DNA of 64,000 nucleotides from Monodelphis domestica (lineage: Eukaryota > Chordata > Mammalia > Didelphimorphia > Didelphidae), in NCBI RefSeq assembly GCF_027887165.1, contig NC_077233.1:231221372-231285371 (forward strand), read 5' to 3'. The position numbers were made by a program, and so were the translations under genes. Below, in pieces: positions 39,101-54,900 of the stretch (its first letter is position 1; each line of letters starts with the position of its first letter). A model generated the notes under the pieces. It ran no database searches and was not told the origin of the DNA. It saw only the letters and a program-made list of their open reading frames with translations.

Positions 39101-41825
39101 GTTAGACTACTCTGGAGAATCTAAGAATCAGCATGATGAAAATTATTTGCAAGATGACTTCTCCTTAAGTGAATATGGACTTTGGCACCAGAGATTTTGC
39201 TTGGGGGAACAGAAAAAAGAGAAAATAGCACAATTCCAAATTATTTTTTCAAAATTATTAGATCATATTTCAATAATTCCAGCTCTACTGACTATATTAC
39301 TATGAAAGAAAATTCTTTACTCTATTGTCTATCCTGAGTTAACACTAACTTAAGTACCTCACCAGATTGTGAAGACAGGATTATCTCTCCTTTGTCTACC
39401 TTTTGATTGAATCAATACAAGCTTGAATTAGGTGGAGGAACTTTCAAACCACTTAGTGAATTCACACCCTCAGAAACTTTATCAGCCAGGATATTCACTT
39501 TCTTCAGAAAGTGAATTTTAGAAAATTCACACCCTTAGATGATAACTTAACCTTCGTAATGTGAGAGCTTAAAGTTTCAGAATGTGAGAAGTTGATACCA
39601 CAGACACTTCCCCCTTGGGCAGTGCTAGACAATTCGGAAACTGTGATTGGCCCCTTTGAAGAGGGGAAGGGACAAGGAGTCACCATAAAAGCCATGAAAT
39701 CCTTCAGCTTGAGGAGATTGTCTTTGAGAAGATAGTCTGAAGAGATTGTCTTCTGGAGACAGTCTTCTGATCTTTTGACTGGGGAGAGTCTTTGAGGGAG
39801 CTTTGCTGGAGACTGTGACTTGAATTGTGGTTTTGGAGCTCAGCTTCAACTTATACTCTGATTCCTGGACTACTTCCTTGGGTGAGTGAAAGGCTGACTC
39901 CTTTCCTAGTTTCCTAAGAGACTAGCTTCCATTTTGGAGGTGGTTACATGGTTCCTTACTATGGGCCCTCCTGACTGAGGACTAGTATAGGTATTTTCTC
40001 TAACCTCTTTCACATTTCTCTACTTTATTGTTTCCCCTGTATTTTGGTAAAATAAACTTCTGACTTGAGATATAATAATTTCAGCAACCATGTTATTTCA
40101 TATAATTTAAGTCCAACCATTAAATTTAACCTTTACAACTGCATCTATCTTTCCTTGAGCAGATCATTATTACAATCTATGCAACACATTATAAATATAT
40201 GCATTTTGGCAGAGATATGACAAAAAGTCGTCTATTTAATGACACTACAAGAAAGGGCTTGGATTTAGGTATCTATAAAGTCCCTTCTTGACCTTTCATT
40301 CTATTAGTCTAATGTATCATCAATCCTACTGACACAGGGTAATGTATGACCAGCAGGCAGGATGAGCAAAAGGTAGCTTTCAGGCTTCACTGACTAAAAA
40401 TTGACTTTCATAGTTAATCCAAAACTAGCATCTATACTATTTGGACAGATTATAGACAGGTTTATACAAAGGTACCATTGTTATGTTGACATCAATATCT
40501 ACTCATTGATGGCTCACACCAGTCTTCCTCTTGGCCCTTTCAAATGGGTTTTCCTCCCAGTTATATTGTCTTTCTTAGATATGGAGACTTAATTTTTATT
40601 TTCATAGCATCAAAGACCTAGAGTTCAAAGGGACCTCAGAAGCCATCTTGTCTAATTTCCTTATTTTTAATGATTAACACCTCCCCCCAATAACCAGGCA
40701 AATTAAGTAAATTGTCAAAGTGTATATAGACAGGACATCAGAGATGGGACATAAAAAGCAGGTATTCTCATTTCAGAGTCAACTTCTTTTTCTATTCTAT
40801 CACAAAATTGTTGATCTACCATTGATGACTTCAATTAAACTGTCACTGGGGTTATCACTATCCTGATATTCGGCTGCCAATACATTCTTCTATATACTAT
40901 ACCGTGCACAGATAGAAAAGCCTACTCCATAGCCGATTTGAGTGTGTTCTAGCATCTTAGGTGCACCTGAGGTGCCACTGGTGAAATAGATGACCGATGG
41001 GTCTTGACTCTTGGTCTTTACACAATTGTGCTCTTCAGGGGCAGCTCTAAAAAATTAAAAAAAAAATAATTACACATATCCATTCAAATCACACTAACCC
41101 TCTCCTCATCTCTCAGGTAATTTAAAAGTATTTGCTATACAAAAACCTTGGGGAGTTTGAGTTCTGGGTGCTTTGCAATGCAAACCTAAAACAGAGCCAT
41201 CCTTTACCTGAAAGGTCACTTAGTTACCTGAGAATAAATCATATTTCTGTTCTAAGACCCTCCCTTTGGGTAAATGTTCCCACCTACAACTATTTGTGTA
41301 AACAGGCCTTATATAGAAATTTATATAGAAATTTCATTCCTCCTTTGATTAGAGTTGCTTGTTATGACCTTTGATCATTCACCCAACAATAGGCTAGATT
41401 GGATCTTAAAAATGAGAAACCGACACCAAGATTTATATTTGCCCCCAAGGTGTTATAAACTCATAAATTCTGTGTTGAAATCATCTCCAAGTTTAATAGA
41501 CTCAAGTAATTCTTCAAAGAACACCCACGACCTCTGCCCCATTATTTCCATTCCAAATTTCTCTCTCACTGCTTCCTTATATGAGCTCACTGCTCCATCC
41601 ATTTTTTAATTTTCATAAAGTTTTAGTTTATATTGACATAGTTTGTTTTCACATAATTTTTATTTATACAATACTATATACAGTAGATGGAAGTGTAAAC
41701 TGATCCAATCATCATTCTGGGGTGGTAGGGAGGAAATTGTTGTTTTGGAGGAATTATGAAATGGTGCATATCCTTTGCCCAGAGTACTGGGCATATGCCA
41801 CAAAGGAGTCAAAGAGAGATAGAAA

Positions 41826-41867
<42 letters not shown>

Positions 41868-44800
41868 ATATATATACATGTATATACACATATATGTATA
41901 TATGTGTATATACATGTATATACACATATATGTATATATGTATGTATATATACATGTATATACACATATATGTATATATAAATGCATGTGTTTTTGGTTA
42001 TATGTGTATATGTGCAAGTACATATATATTTGTAAACACTTTTTGTGGTAACAAAAATACAGTGGATACCCATAAATTAGGGAATAACTGAACTAATAAC
42101 AATAATAGCCTTATATAGTACTTTAAGATTTGCAAAACATTTTATAAATATTATCTAGTTTTGCCACATTTTATCTCATTTGATCCTATGATATACAATT
42201 CTAAGCCAGGTGACTCAGTGGATAGAGCACTGGGCTTGGAGATAAAAAAAAAAATATGAGTTCAAGTCCAGCCTGAGACACTTACTGGCTGTGGGTCCTT
42301 GGGCACTTAAGCTCTGTTTGTTTTAATCCACTGGAGAAGGAAATAGCAAACCATTTCAGTATCTTTGCCAAAAGCATGGTCCGCAGGGCCAGGAAGAGTT
42401 AGACATGGCTGAGCAACTGAAGGACAACAATGAAATCTGAATCTAATGAAATATTATGATACAAAGGTACAATAGATGGATTTCAGGAAAACAAAGGAAG
42501 TCTTCCATGAACCGGTCCAGAGGAAAGTAAATAGGAGAACAATATAAACATGGCTACAATGATATAAATGAAAGTAACACTGAAAGTGACTAAACCCTGA
42601 CTAATCTTGATTTCAGAGAATAAATGAGGAAATTATATCTTCCTCCTATCAGGAGAGTGATGGACTACAGGTGTGGAATGTTGTATCATTCTGTCAGACA
42701 ATAGTCACTATTGATTCATTTGGCTCAGCTGTTTTTATTTGTTGGAGGGGTATATAAGGACTTAATGGTGCTGTCAAAACAAAGAAACGAGACCTAAGAC
42801 ACATCTCATCCCCCTCCCTACCCAGGGCAGTATTTAGTAGAAATCTGAAAACAGGACCTCCAGCATTGCTGAGTTATCTTCATTCAACTGAAAAGGTGTT
42901 TTAAAGTGCCGGTTAGGCAGGAGGGATTTAAAGCCAAGAAGTAAAACCATGACATAGTCTCTGCCTTGAGGGAGCTTCTTCCTATTTCCTTACACTCCCA
43001 ATATCTCTCTAATCAGATATACCAGTAATTATAAAAAGGGCTAGAGAATCTCATCGTGGGATGGTAGACTTTTTTTTTTTTTATCTGTAACATTAATGCA
43101 TTATTCTCCTGCACATTCTCAACATATCTACCAAATTATAATTGCTGTTCCTCATTCAAAACATTCCATTATCCATCTCTGGATCTAAGCATAGACTATC
43201 TGCCAACCATGAAATATTGTCCCCCTTCACCTCTGCCTCTAAGAACCCTTTGCTCCCTTCAAGACAAAGTTCAAGGGTCTCTTTCTCCAAGAGATCCTTC
43301 CTCCAGTAGCACATAAGCTCCTTGAGGGCAGGGTTACTTTCCTTTCCTATTTTGGTGGTCTCTGAATCCTCCCTAATTGGCATGTAATTGACACTTGACA
43401 AATGATGATTGAATTAAATTGAATTGTCGATCATACCTAATCATATCCTTCTCAGTATTATCGAGCTTAAGTAGTCATTTCATTGAGGGAATTCATTCTG
43501 CTGAGAACTAGTCCTGGAGTGTTAAGCAAGTCTACTTGCCCAAGTAAAATGTTTGCTTTCTGGGCTTTGTATCTAAAATGCAGGTAAATGTGTTTGGAGA
43601 AAGATGGTTGGACTAGATGAGCTCCAAGGTCCTTTTTTCATTTTAATATTCTACAATAAACAAAGAAAATCGGCTACTTGTTCTCATTTTCTTTTCCTTT
43701 CATTTTTAAATTTATTTTTGGCTTCGTTATGTTTTCATCTTGAGGTCAGATTACTCCCTCAAAGAGGGCACAACTCACTGGCATAGTTCTCTGAAGTTCA
43801 GCCAGCCCTGTCGACTACTTCCAGAGACAAGCACCTTTGTTCGGAGGGAAGGACAGTCAGCACTAATGGCATCCACCTGAGGTGCTAAGGAGTCGATGGT
43901 AACGATGGCCTTGGCACCAGATGCCTGTAGCCGGTATTGGATGTCCTTCATAGTTAGCTGAGAGATTCCAGGGATGATAATAATCCCTGAAAAAAAATGG
44001 GACAAGAGAATGAAAACGTAGAGTTAATTTTAATTTTCAATGAACCAAAGGAACATCATGGCGTAGTTTGCACAGCACTGGGTTGAAGTTAGAAGACTTG
44101 AATTTAAATCCCAATCCTGCAATTTATTGAATGAATTTGGTCAAGTGACTCCCCTTTACTAAGGTCCAGTTTCCTCATCTACAAAATGACACAGTTGTAT
44201 TAACTCCTCCCTAATTTTTTCTGCCTCTAGTGCCTATGATCCTAAATGCCAGAAGAGATTTGGAGGTGATTCTGGTATTTTTTCTAATCTAGATCAACAC
44301 TTTGAGATCAAACATCAGTAGGAATTTATGTTCTCACTTGAGACAGCTGGGTTGGGTAGAGCATTTGACTTGGAGTCAGGAAGATTTGAGTTATATCTAG
44401 ACTCAGACACTTACTAGCTGTGTGATTCTGGGCAAGTCGCTTAAGCTCTGTTGCCCCGGTTCCTCATTATAACATGAGAATAATGATATTACCTACCCAC
44501 CAAGATTTTTGTGAGGATCAAATGAAATGATAATTGTAAAGTGCTTAGCATAATGGCTGGCACATTGTAAGCACTATATAAATGCTAGTTATTATTATAG
44601 TTGTATTTTCCCATTTTGAATAATATTGAGTGGTAGGGGTGCCATAACATCAGCAATTGTCTATCAATACTTCCTCCTTTCCTAGAAAGTAGCTTTGTTC
44701 AGAGGAGATGAGTCAGTTGGTATCACAGAGATAAATTATAAATCACAGATTCAAGATTTCATTAATTAACACACTCTACTGACACAAATCTCAACTAATC

Positions 44801-45278
44801 CACCCTTCACACAGCTGGCAAAACACAGGTCTGGCCATGTTATTCCTTATGAAATGAAGTCTTAGTGTCTTCCCATCAATTCTAGGAACAGAAGTGAAGT
44901 CCTCTGTTTTGACACGTGAAACCATTAACATCCTCATCTCACCTCTTCTTTCCAGCCTTATTATCCATTTCATTATTTGATCCACAAAATACTTTGATAC
45001 TTTTGATTCTTCATTCATTTTGACTTGAAACGTGTTCATCAAAAACAGGATTCCACATCCACCTCTCTGCATTTACCCTGAGTACATTCCTTACTGACCT
45101 CTGCTTCAGAATCACTCATTTACTTCAAGATTCAGATCAAGTGCCACCTTCTACATATTTTCCCCTTCATTTCCCTAGATATTAGTGCCATTCCATCTCC
45201 AATGGTGCTAATGACTAAGGTGATCTGGAAGGAATTTATATAGAAGGTGGTTCTTTTATATACAAAGAAACTTTTGGG

Positions 45279-45352
<74 letters not shown>

Positions 45353-45863
45353 TCTCTCTCTTTTTCTCTCCTGCCACCCATATATGCATTGTGTTGTTAT
45401 TGTTACTGTTATTTCAACTTGTTCGGCTCTTTATGACCCTATTTGAGGTTTTCTTGGCAAAAATACTAGAGTGATTTGCCATTTCCTTCTCTGTATCATT
45501 TTACAGATGAGGAAACTGAGGCAAACAAGGTTAAGCAACATGCCACAAAAAATGTCTAAGGAAGATATGTCTTCTTGATTCTAGGCTTGGTACTATATCT
45601 CCTGTGTCACCTAGACTATATACATATACATGTATACATATATGTAGTCTTTGAAATAATATTTTTTATTTCTCAAAACATAATATACATATATGTGGGT
45701 ATATTTGTATATGTGGGTTTCATATATGTCAGTTTTCTGGGCCGATGAAGATAATGACCCCATTAGTAGCCTCTTCACTTTCCTACAGAAGAAGCTCATG
45801 GAAAGCTCAAAAACCCCTGTCAGAGAAAGACTTTGTTTAATATCAATGTTATATGTTTGTGTC

Positions 45864-45903
<40 letters not shown>

Positions 45904-48900
45904 TGCATGTGTATGTGAATGTGTATGCAGCTAGCTGGTGCAATGGATAGAGTATTGGGCCTAGATAGGAAGACTGAGTTCAAATCTGATCTCAGACACT
46001 TTCACTGGGCAAGTCACTTAACCCTGTTTGCCTTCATTTCCTTATCTGTCAAATGAGCTAGAGAAGAAAATGGAAAGCCACTCCCAAATCTTTGCCAAGA
46101 AAACTCTAAATGGGGTCATGAAGGTGACATATGACTAAAAAACAAATGAACAACGACATACATATATATTAAATATATATTAAATAATATATAATACAAT
46201 TACACAGTATTATGTACCTATACAATATTGATATACTTCTTTACTCTAGAACATCTCAGTAGTTGCTCAGAATAGGGGAATGAGTACAGCAAATAACTTC
46301 TCCCACTCTAATCCCACACATTTCTACTTCCTTCCTAACACCTCGTCTTAGAAGGACTGGTCCTTCAATCTTCCATGAGTTGTAAGGAACCGTTCACTGA
46401 CCTGTTCTCATACAAGCCACATTCACCAACCACCATTCCGGGATCCTGGGGAGAATCACCAGCAGTCGGTCTCCTGGCCTCAGGTTGCATACTCTTGAGA
46501 GAACATTGGCTGCCTTCCTGGATTGGATCCCCAGTTCTTCAAAACTCCATTTTACCTCATCCCCCTGTCCATTGATCCACCAGAAAGCAGGATTTGGGGG
46601 CCTTTTTCCAGTCTGGGCAATGATGAAGAATGGGAAAATAATAGCATCTGTTAGCCAAAGATAACTTTCTCTCTTGTGGTATCAAGTTTTAGTTGGGAGC
46701 CCAAGGTAAAAATTTCCCAAGTTTGGATTGAGCTAGCCCTTAGAAATGCCCTCACAATGCATGACAAGTTTGAAGAGTTGCTTCACGCAGTTCCAGACAC
46801 TATGAGAGTTACTTGGGTGATTATTACACTTCTGTCTGAGTTTTTGTCCTCTTTATATCCAATAACCTGCTATTAGATCTTCTGTGGGCCTTTCTCTTCT
46901 TCCCACCAAAAGGTTAGTAGACTTCAAGGGAAGTTAACCACATCCCTGAGTCCAAACTATAACAGCAGCTGGAAATTCTAAGCCTTGTTGGAGTACTAAG
47001 AGCTATCTTCCTCCAGACCCTTAAATATATAGATAAAAATTCCACCCCAACAATAAACACTAAGAAATTAATCAGACTTTTAGGCTCTTACTAATCAATT
47101 TGATTGATTGATCTTCTTAAAGTTCAGATTTGACCATATTACTACCTAATTCAGTGAATCCCCTATAGTTATTCCCTATAGCCATCAGTATCAAATATAA
47201 AATCCTCTGTTTAGCATTTAAAGCCCTGCTCCACCTCCTCTGGTAACTCTTGCTGAGAGAGAACTTCTGAATTGGTGTCTCTGTGTTGGAGGATTTTCTT
47301 CATTGGAGGTCTTTTGCTTTGGAGACTGAGACTCTCCGGCTCCTCTGGCCAGAAATTGGAACTTTGTGGGGAGCAAGCTAGATTTCTTCAGAGCAGATTA
47401 TGAGTGGTAGGCTAGATAATTCCCCTATCACCTTCCTGCATTTCCCTCTTTACTATCTCCACCCTGCACAGACTCATGACTTAAGAGTTAATTTTATAGT
47501 GACCACAATAATTTTTAAAAATTCTTATATTTGTCAAATCCATTTTTAATTATTACAAATCATAATTTTCCTCTCCACAAAAGCACATGGCTTAATGGGT
47601 AGGATATATGCCTAGACATTTATGATCCTAAGATCTGTTGTGATATAATAGAATGTTGGATTTGGGTAAGGAGCCCTGAGTTTGAATTCTGGCTCCTTTA
47701 CTATCAATGTGACTGTAGTAAAATTACTTAGTCTGTTTGGGTTTCATGTTCTTCACCTATAAAATGAAGGATTTTGACTACTGATTCTCCAAGGACCCTT
47801 CTAGCTCCAAATCATGCCCTCAGATGAGCTTGAATAAGGAAGGGTATGGTCATTGTGAAGAAGAGAGAAGAGATATATAACTGAAAGGAAGAGAGGTCGA
47901 TGGTCCTGGTCCTTTGGAAGTTATAGGTCATGCATATTCACCCCTCCCACAAGAATTAGAAGAGTAAGTAATGAAGAAAAATGGCAATTATCTCACTGTT
48001 TGAGAAAACTACTCTTGCCTGGCATATTCTTTATTCTTGCTGTCCAGGAACAAAGGGTCAATGTTCTCTGCTGGGTCTTGTCCAAAGAACAAATGGACAT
48101 TGTCAGTGTACAAACCTTGAACCCTATCTAAGTAGAATCTATGAGTCTGATATTTTGGAGGTTTTTTCCAGGTAAGAAAATCAATTTATTGGTCAGGCTA
48201 GTAATAATAAATTAATGGTCTATGATCCTCTTGGCAATCAAAGATGAGGAAATTCCCTCATGCAGATCCATTAAGCCCTTTCCTTGGACATCCTAAGATA
48301 TTTCTAATTGGTGAATAGCAAACGGTCCATCAAAACTCTATGAATCCAGTATTTTGGAGGTCAAGGACAATTTCTTTTTCTGGACCCTACTATTTGTGAA
48401 CAGCTCAAAGTGGCAAAGCAAAGTGTTAATCTCAGTGCAGCGGCAAAACAAAGTGATAATCTCAGTGCAGAAGCTAATTCATTTTTAAACCTCTACCTCA
48501 GGGTTCCTGGTCTAAGGTTCAAAAAACTATTGGGGAGATACTATCAGAATCCTGCAACTTGGACTTCTGCGTAAGCATGGCGGCAGTCTAGACATGGGGC
48601 GCTTCCCCTCCTCAGACCCACAGATATAGGTGACATAAAAAGACCCCAAAAAACCATTCTCCTAAGAACAAGGGGACTCTACAGCAGGGCACAGCATTGA
48701 AGGTACACGGGATTTGGAAATTTCCATACTATAAGGGAGTGAAAAAGCTTCCACCCAAACTTGAGCTGATCTACCCTCCCCCACCCCACCTACAGAGCCA
48801 GAGTTAGAGCCAGCATGCTCCAGAATCAGTGAGTGAGTGAGGGGCACCTCTGGAATGAGCAAGGGGCAGCTCTAGGTCTTGGGAGCTGACTAAGATCACC

Positions 48901-51900
48901 AAGGACCTACCCCTGAGAGCAGGTACACTTGAAACCCCAGCGGACGGGGGAGTGCAGACCTTGGGCACCCCTGAGAAGGTAGTGCAGCTGTGGAGATTTG
49001 AGAGCTTGTCTCAGGCAAAATCCTTGCTCCTTAGTTCCATACACAGAGAGTCTGCCCTCCTCACCCAGATTTCTGACTGGAAAGGGAAGGAAAAACAACC
49101 ATAGTGATGGCAAACAGTGCCCAAGAACAACTTCCCAACACCAAGAAAAACAAGAAGAAGGGATTAACCTTGGATAATTTTTCCGGAGGAAAAATACAGA
49201 CTACAGAGGAAATAGCAGAAGAAGAAATCCAAATAAATGCTCCAAAACCTTCCCCCCCCAAAAAAAGGAAATTGTCCACAAGCTTTGGAAGAATTTAAAT
49301 TGGAGCTTATCAAAAAGATGGAAGCCTTCTGACAAGATAAGTGGGAAATGGTTCAAAAAGAAAATCAAGAAATTATAGCACAAAACCAAAGACTATAGCT
49401 GGAAATTAAAAGGTTAAAGCAGAAAACCAGACCTTAAGGACCAGAATTGAGCAACCAGAAACCAATGATCTTACAAAACAGCAAGAATTAATAAAGCAAA
49501 GTCAAAAGACTGACAAAATAGAAGAAAACATAAAATGTCTCACTGACAAGGTGACAGATCAGGAAAACAGAAGAAGGAGAGACAATTTGAGAATCTTTGG
49601 TCTACCTGAAAAAACAGAAATAAACAGAAATCTTGACATCATACTACAAGAAATCATCCAAGAAAACTGCCCTGATGTTCTTGAACAAGGGAGCAAAACA
49701 GACATTGAAAGAGTTCATAGAACACCCACTATACTAAATCCCCAAAAGACAACTTCCAGGAATATAATTGCCAAATTCCAGAGCTTTCAAGCTAAGGAGA
49801 GAATTCTACAAGAAGCCAAAAAGAGGCAATTCAGATAGCAAGAAACACTAATCAGGATCACACAAGGCTTGGCAGCTTCTACACTAAAGGACCACAAGGC
49901 CTGAAACATGATATTCAGAAAGACAAGAGAACTGGGTCTATAACCAAGAATCACCTATCCATCAAAACTGACTATATACTTCTAGAGGAGAGTATGGGCA
50001 TTAAACAAAATAGAAGATTTCCAAGTATTTGTAAAGAAAAGACCAGAACTAAGTGGAAAGTTTAATATCCAAACACAAAGAGCAAGAGAAACATGAAAAG
50101 GTAAATTAGAAAAAGAGGGAAAAGGAAAAAAACGTTTTTTCTTTTTATTCAAACTCTCTTCTTTAAGGGCTACAATTAGATCAAATCATATCTATTAATA
50201 TATGGGGAAAATGTTATTTGTAACTCTCAAAAACTGTATTCATTATAATAGTAATTAGAAGAATCACTCATAGGAAAAGATTGGGGAATTAAGGGATATA
50301 AGATGTTATGCAAAAAAAAAAAGAGGGGGGAATCAAAGAGGGTACCAAGAGATACTTGAAGAAATAAAATAAATAGAATAATCTTTTTCACACAAAGATA
50401 CACATTGGAAGGGGAAGGGAAGAATATTCTTATAAGGAGAGGAAGAGAGTGCTGATAGATAATACTCAATCCTTACTCTCAGTGAAATCAGCTCTGAGAG
50501 GGTAAATCATCTAGATCCATTGGGATCTTGAATTCTATCTTATCCTACAGGGTAAGGAAGAAGGTAAAACTAAGGGGGGTAGGGGGAAGGGAGTACAAAA
50601 AGGGAGGAAAGGAGAGGGGGGAAGGAACATAACAAACCCTAATAAAACAAGAAGGGAACAAAAAGGGAGGGACCAGAAAGGGAAGCATATCAAGGGAGGG
50701 GATTAGGGGGATTGATTAAAAGTAAACTACGGATTTAAAAGGATATAGCAAAAGAAGAAAGGACAGAACTAGGAAAGGATATCAAAATGCTAGGGAATTC
50801 ACAAGTGACAATCATAACTTTGAACATGAATGGGATGAACTCACACATAAAACATAGACAAATAGGAGAGTGGATTAGAATCCAAAACCCTACCATATGT
50901 TGTCTACAAGAAACACACGTGAGGTGGGTAGATACTCACAAGGTCAGAATTAAAGGTGGGAGAAAGACCTACTGGGCCTCAACTGATAGAAAGAAGGGAG
51001 GAGTTGCAATCACGATATCTGACAAAGCCAAAATAAAAATAGATCTGATTAAAAGGGATAGGGAAGGTAAATACATACTGATAAAAGGGAGTATAGACAA
51101 TTAGGAAATATCACTAATCAACTTGTATGCACCAAATGGTATAGCACCCAAATTTCTAATGAAAAACTAATAGAATTGAAGTAGGAAATAGATAGTAAAA
51201 TTATACTAGTGGGAGACCTGAACCTACCACTATCAAATTTAGATAAATCAAATCAAAAAAATAAATAAAAAAGAGGTAAAAAAGGTGAATGAAATCTTAG
51301 AAAAATTATAGTTAATAGATATATGGAGAAAAATAAATAGGGACAAAAAGGAATACACCTTTTCAGCAGCACATGGTACATTCACAAAGATTGATCATAT
51401 ACTACATCATAAAAACATGGCATACAAATACAGAAAAGCAGAAATAATAAATGCAACCTTTTCAGATGATAAGGCAATAAAAATAATGATCAGTAAGGGT
51501 ACATGGAGAGCCAAATCAAAAATTTATTGGAAATTAAACATATGATTCTCCAAAATTGGTTAGTTAGAAAATAAATCATAGAAACAATTAATAATTTCAT
51601 TGAAGAAAATGACAATGATGAGACATCCTTCAAAATCTATGCAATGCAGCCAAAGCAGTACTCAGGGGAAAATTTATATCCATGAATTTATATATTAACA
51701 AATTAGGGAGGGAAGAGGTCAATGATTTGGACATGCAAATCCAAAAACTTGAAAGTGAATAAATTAAAAATCCCCATAAGAAAACCAAATTAGAGATCCT
51801 AAAAATTAAGGGAGAAATTAATAAAATTGAAAGTGATCAAACTATTGAACTAATAAATAAGACTAGAAGCTGGTATTTTGAAAAAACAAACAAAATAGAC

Positions 51901-54900
51901 AATGTACTGGTCAATCTAATATAAAAAAGGAAAGAAGAAAATCAAATTAACAGCATCAAGGATGAAAAGGGGGACCTCACCTCCAATGAAGAGCAAATTA
52001 AAGCAATCATTAAAAAATATATTGCCCAATTATATGGCAATAAACATGCCAATCTAAGTGACATGGATGAATATTTACAAAAATATAAATTACCTACATT
52101 AACAGAAGAAGAAATAGAATTTTTAAATAATCCCATATCAGAAAAAGAAATTGAACAGGCCATCAAAGAACTCCCTAAGAAAAAAATCCCCAGAGACTGA
52201 TGGATTCACCAGTGAATCTTATCAAACATTCAAAGAACAACTAACCCCAATACTATACAAACTATTCAATATAATAAGCAAACAGGGAGTTGACCAAATT
52301 CCTTTTATGACACAAATATGGTACTTATTCCAAAGCTAGGCAGGTCAAAAATGGAGAAAGAAAACTACAGATCAATCACCTTAATAAACATAGATGCAAA
52401 TATCTTAAATAGGATACTAGCAAAAAGACTCCAGCAAGTGATCAGGAAGGTTATTCACTATGATCAGGTGGGATTTATATCAGGAATGCAAGGATGGTTA
52501 AATATCAGGAAAACCATCCACATAATTGACCATATCAAGAAGGAAACCAACAAAAATCACATGATTATGTCAATAGATGCAGAAAAAGCTTTTGACAAAT
52601 ACAACATTCATTCCTATTGAAAACACTATAAAGTATAGGAATAGAAAGGTCTTTCCTAAAAATAATAAATTATATCTATCTAAAACCATCACTGTACATC
52701 ATCTGCAATGAGGATAAACTAGATGCCTTCCCAATAAGATCAGGAGTGAAACAAGGATGCCCATTATCACCTTTATTATTTAACATTGTACTAGAAACAC
52801 TAGCAGTAGCAATTAGAGAAGAAAAAGAAATTGAATGTATTAAAATTGGCAATGAAGAGACTAAGCTATCACACTTTGCAGATGATATGATGGTCTGCTT
52901 AAAGAATCTTAGAGAATCAACTAAAAAGCTAGTCGAAATAGTCAACAACTTTGGCAAAGTTGCAGGATACCAAATAAACCCACATAAGTCATCAGCATTT
53001 CTATTTATTGCCAACACATCTCAGCAGCAGGAATTAGAAAGAGAAATTCCATTCAAAATCACCCTTGACAATATAAAATACTTAGGAATCTATCTGCTGA
53101 GACAAACACAGGAACTCTATGAACACAACTACAAAACACTTTCCACACAACTAAAACAAGATCTGAACAATTGGAAAAACATTAACTGCTCATGGGCAGC
53201 ATGAGCTAACATAATAAAAATGAACATCCTACCCAAACTTATCTATCTATTTAGTGCCATACCCATCGAATTTCCAAAAAACTATTTACTGAATTAGAAA
53301 AAACCATAACAAAGTTCATTTGGAAGAACAAAAGATCAAGGATATCCAGGGAAATAATGAAAAAATACAAAAGAAGGTGGCCTTGCAGTACCAGATCTCA
53401 AACTATACTATAAAGCAGTGATCATGTAAACAATATGGTACTGGCTAAGAGACAGAAAGGAGGATCAGTGGAATAGACTTGGGGTAAGTGACCTTAGCAA
53501 GACAGTCTATGAGAAGCCCAAAGATCCCAGATTTTGGGACAAAAATCAACTATTTGATAAAAACTGCTGGGAAAATTGGAAGGCAGTATGGGAGAGAGTA
53601 AGCTTGGATCAACACCTCACACCCTACACCAAGATAAACTCAGAATGGGTGAATGACTTAAACATAAAGAAGGAAAGTATAAGTAAATTATGTGAACATT
53701 GAATTGTATACAAGTCAGACTTTTGGGAAGGGAAAGACTTTAAAACCAAGCAAGACTTAGAAAGAATCACAAAATAAAAAATAAATTATTTTGACAACAT
53801 CAAATTAAAAAGCTTTTGTACAAACAAAACCAATGTAACCAAAATGAGAAGGGAAATAACAAACTGGGAAACAATCTTCATAACAAAAATCTCTGACAAA
53901 GGTCTAATTACTTAAATTTACAAAGAGCTAAATCAATTGTACAAAAAATCAAGCTATTCTCCAATTGATAAATGGGCAGGGGACATGAATAGGCAATTTT
54001 CAGTCAAAGAAATCAAAACCATTAATAAGCACATGAAAAAGTGTTCTAAATCTCTTATAATCAGAGAGATGCAAATCAAAACAAGTCTGAAGTATCACCT
54101 CCCACCTAGCATATTGGCTAACATGACAGCAAAGGAAAGTAATGAATGCATGAGGGGGTATGGCAAAGTTGGGACATTAGTGCATTGCTGGTGGAGTTGT
54201 GAATTAATCCAACCATTCTGGAGGGCAGTTTGGAACTATGCCCAAAGGGTGTTAAAAGACTGTCTGCCTTTTGGTCCAGCCATACCACTGCTGGGTTTGT
54301 ACCCCAAAGAGATAATAAGGAAAAAGACATGTACAAGAATGTTTATAGCTGCACTCTTTGTGGTGGCAAAAAACTGGAAAACGAGGGAATGCCCTTCAAT
54401 TGGGGAAATGACTGAACAAATTGTGGCATATGTTCGTGATGGAATACTATTGTGCTCAAAGGAATAATAAAGTAGAGGAATTCCATGTGAACTGGAACAA
54501 CCTCCAGGAAGTGATGCAGAGTGAGAGGAGCAGAACCAGGAAAACATTGTATCGATTGTAATGGACTTCTCCATTAGTCTCAATGCAATGACCCTGAACT
54601 ATCTTCAGGGATCTATGAGAAAAAACACTATCCACATTCAGAGGAAAAACTGTGGGAGCAAAAACACCAAAGAAAAACAACTCCTTGATTACACCGGTTG
54701 AGGGGGATATGATTGGGGTGGTAGACTCTGAATGAACATCCTAATACAAACACCAACAATATGGAAATGGGTTCTGGTCAAGGACACATGTAATACCCAG
54801 TGGAATTGCGCATTGGCTATGGGAGGGTAGGGGAGAGAGGGATAGAAAATGATTTTTGTAACCAGGGAATAATGTTTGAAATTGACCAAATTAAAAAAAT

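Noticed and set aside
41722..42073. Tyr/Ile-rich frames on both strands
   Set aside because: Read-through of a TA/CATGTA microsatellite.
38262..45372. CRISPR-like array
   Set aside because: The repeats are simple microsatellites or dispersed SINEs, with no regularly spaced direct repeats and unique spacers, in a vertebrate genome.
45132..45474. Arg/Glu and Ser/Leu repeat frames
   Set aside because: Read-through of the TC microsatellite.
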